Below are positions 12,990 to 13,703 of a stretch of DNA of 13,703 nucleotides, piece by piece. The DNA is from Faecalibacterium sp. UBA1819 (GTDB taxonomy: Bacteria > Bacillota > Clostridia > Oscillospirales > Ruminococcaceae): the NCBI GenBank assembly GCA_002315015.1, contig DCEX01000022.1, positions 57,611 through 71,313 of the forward strand. Direction: 5' to 3'. Within the stretch, counting starts at the first letter, position 1. Each line of letters starts with the position of its first letter. The notes beneath the pieces are model-generated. The model saw only the letters and a list, made by a program, of their open reading frames with translations. It did no database searches and had not been told where the DNA came from. Both the position numbers and the translations under genes were made by a program.

Positions 12990-13640
12990 ATGAAGTGTAT
13001 GATGATTGGTGTAGCAGGAGGAACCGGTTCGGGCAAAACGACGCTGACCAGCCGCCTCAAAGAGTGTTTTGGGGATGATCTTTGCGTGATCAGTTACGAC
13101 AGCTACTACTTGCCGCACACAGGGATGAGCTATGAGGAGCGTTGTGCGCTGAATTACGACCACCCCAGTGCTTTTGACACCGAACTGTTTTTGCAGCATC
13201 TTCAAGCGCTGAAAAACGGCGAAAGCATTGCTTGTCCTGTGTACGATTTCAAGGAGCATGACCGCTCCAACGAAACGCTTTTGATTTCGCCGGCTCCTAT
13301 CGTGGTGCTGGAGGGCATTTTGCTGTTAACCGACCCGCGCATTCGCGCTTTTTTGGACGCAAAGATTTTCGTGGATACGGATGCGGATGTGCGTGTTTTG
13401 CGCCGTGTGGTGCGCGATGTCAACCAGCGCGGGCGCAGCATGGAAAGCGTGATTGCGCAGTATCTGACAACGGTAAAGCCGATGCACGAACAATTTGTTG
13501 AGCCGAGCAAGCGCTACGCCGATGTCATTGTGCCGGAGGGCGGAAAAAATGCCGTCGCGCTGGATTTGCTGGTTCGCCGCTTAGAGCATCATTTGGCACA
13601 GCAGCTGAACGATGAGGACGAGCAGGGCGAAAGAGAGTAA
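12990..13640 (+). CDS. udk: Uridine kinase
   Basis: Udk phosphorylates uridine and cytidine to UMP and CMP in pyrimidine salvage, using ATP or GTP. The 216-residue product has the P-loop GGTGSGKTT near the N-terminus, then YDSYY, YDHPSAFDTELF, PVYDFKEHDRS (substrate binding), VVLEGILLL (Walker B-like) and the lid segment RRVVRDVNQRGRSMESVIAQ. The C-terminal FVEPSKRYADVIVPEGG is a family signature. I chose the ATG at 12990, with GGAGG eight bases upstream; the frame is open to 12975, but nothing there has a ribosome site. A composite terminator separates it from the preceding operon, so it probably has its own promoter, although only a weak TAGAAT -10 is seen. Confidence 0.95.
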   Translation: MKCMMIGVAGGTGSGKTTLTSRLKECFGDDLCVISYDSYYLPHTGMSYEERCALNYDHPSAFDTELFLQHLQALKNGESIACPVYDFKEHDRSNETLLISPAPIVVLEGILLLTDPRIRAFLDAKIFVDTDADVRVLRRVVRDVNQRGRSMESVIAQYLTTVKPMHEQFVEPSKRYADVIVPEGGKNAVALDLLVRRLEHHLAQQLNDEDEQGERE

Positions 13641-13651
13641 AAATTAAAAAC

Positions 13652-13681
13652 GGGGCTTGTGCATGAGAATGCACAAGCCCC
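13652..13681. terminator. Terminator hairpin after udk, stronger on the minus strand
   Basis: GGGGCTTGTGCAT (13652-13664) pairs perfectly with 13669-13681 around a GAGA tetraloop. On the plus strand only CAGTTTG follows, a weak U-tract. On the minus strand the stem is followed by GTTTTTAATTTTT, an excellent one. It probably ends udk and also a minus-strand gene lying to the right of the window. Confidence 0.8.
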
Positions 13682-13703
13682 CAGTTTGTCGAAAAAGCTT
13701 TGC

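Noticed and set aside
1..13703. Search for mobile elements, CRISPR arrays, toxin-antitoxin or defence genes, tRNA and rRNA
   Set aside because: No transposase, integrase, regularly spaced repeats, direct-repeat borders, defence-type domains or cloverleaf sequences were seen; content and codon use look uniform and core-genome-like.

Overview
The window is a dense stretch of a GC-moderate Firmicutes chromosome. A spoIIE fragment, strong AGGAGG-type ribosome binding sites, consensus sigma-A promoters and the gene families all point to an endospore-forming member of the Clostridia, probably Oscillospiraceae/Ruminococcaceae-like. The genus cannot be fixed from sequence alone. Almost everything is core or housekeeping content; I see no phage, insertion sequence, CRISPR array, tRNA or rRNA.

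Layout. Positions 1-1399 (+) hold the C-terminal part of the sporulation phosphatase SpoIIE. It converges, one base apart, on a minus-strand Lrp/AsnC regulator (1401-1832). The 376-bp AT-rich gap 1833-2208 is the only real intergenic region. It carries back-to-back promoters: one for the Lrp gene, and a perfect TTGACA-N17-TATAAT promoter facing right. The rightward promoter leads to no protein gene and ends about 105 nt later in a 15-bp terminator hairpin, so it looks like an unannotated small RNA. Next come hflX (minus, 2209-3456) and a divergent Cof-type HAD phosphatase (3586-4398). A minus-strand M29 aminopeptidase (4473-5705) follows, divergent from the ferrous-iron uptake operon feoA-feoB (5894-8169). 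A small membrane-anchored YtxH-like protein (minus, 8253-8435) converges on feoB.

From 8648 a six-gene plus-strand operon follows, with overlaps or gaps of at most 19 bp: pyridoxal/pyridoxamine kinase, tRNA 2'-O-methyltransferase TrmL, DegV, a GtrB-like glycosyltransferase, a flavin reductase-like protein and a YhcH/YjgK family protein. A composite terminator separates it from uridine kinase (12990-13640). The last hairpin (13652-13681) has its better U-tract on the minus strand, which suggests a convergent gene just beyond the right edge.

How genes relate. feoA and feoB are translationally coupled and probably iron-regulated through a TTAG-N6-CTAA site just after the start of transcription. 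The six-gene operon mixes cofactor, tRNA-modification, lipid-binding and envelope functions and looks like co-transcription rather than one pathway. The most interesting item is the orphan small transcription unit divergent from the Lrp gene, with a palindrome between the two promoters. I did not find a clear new multi-gene system.
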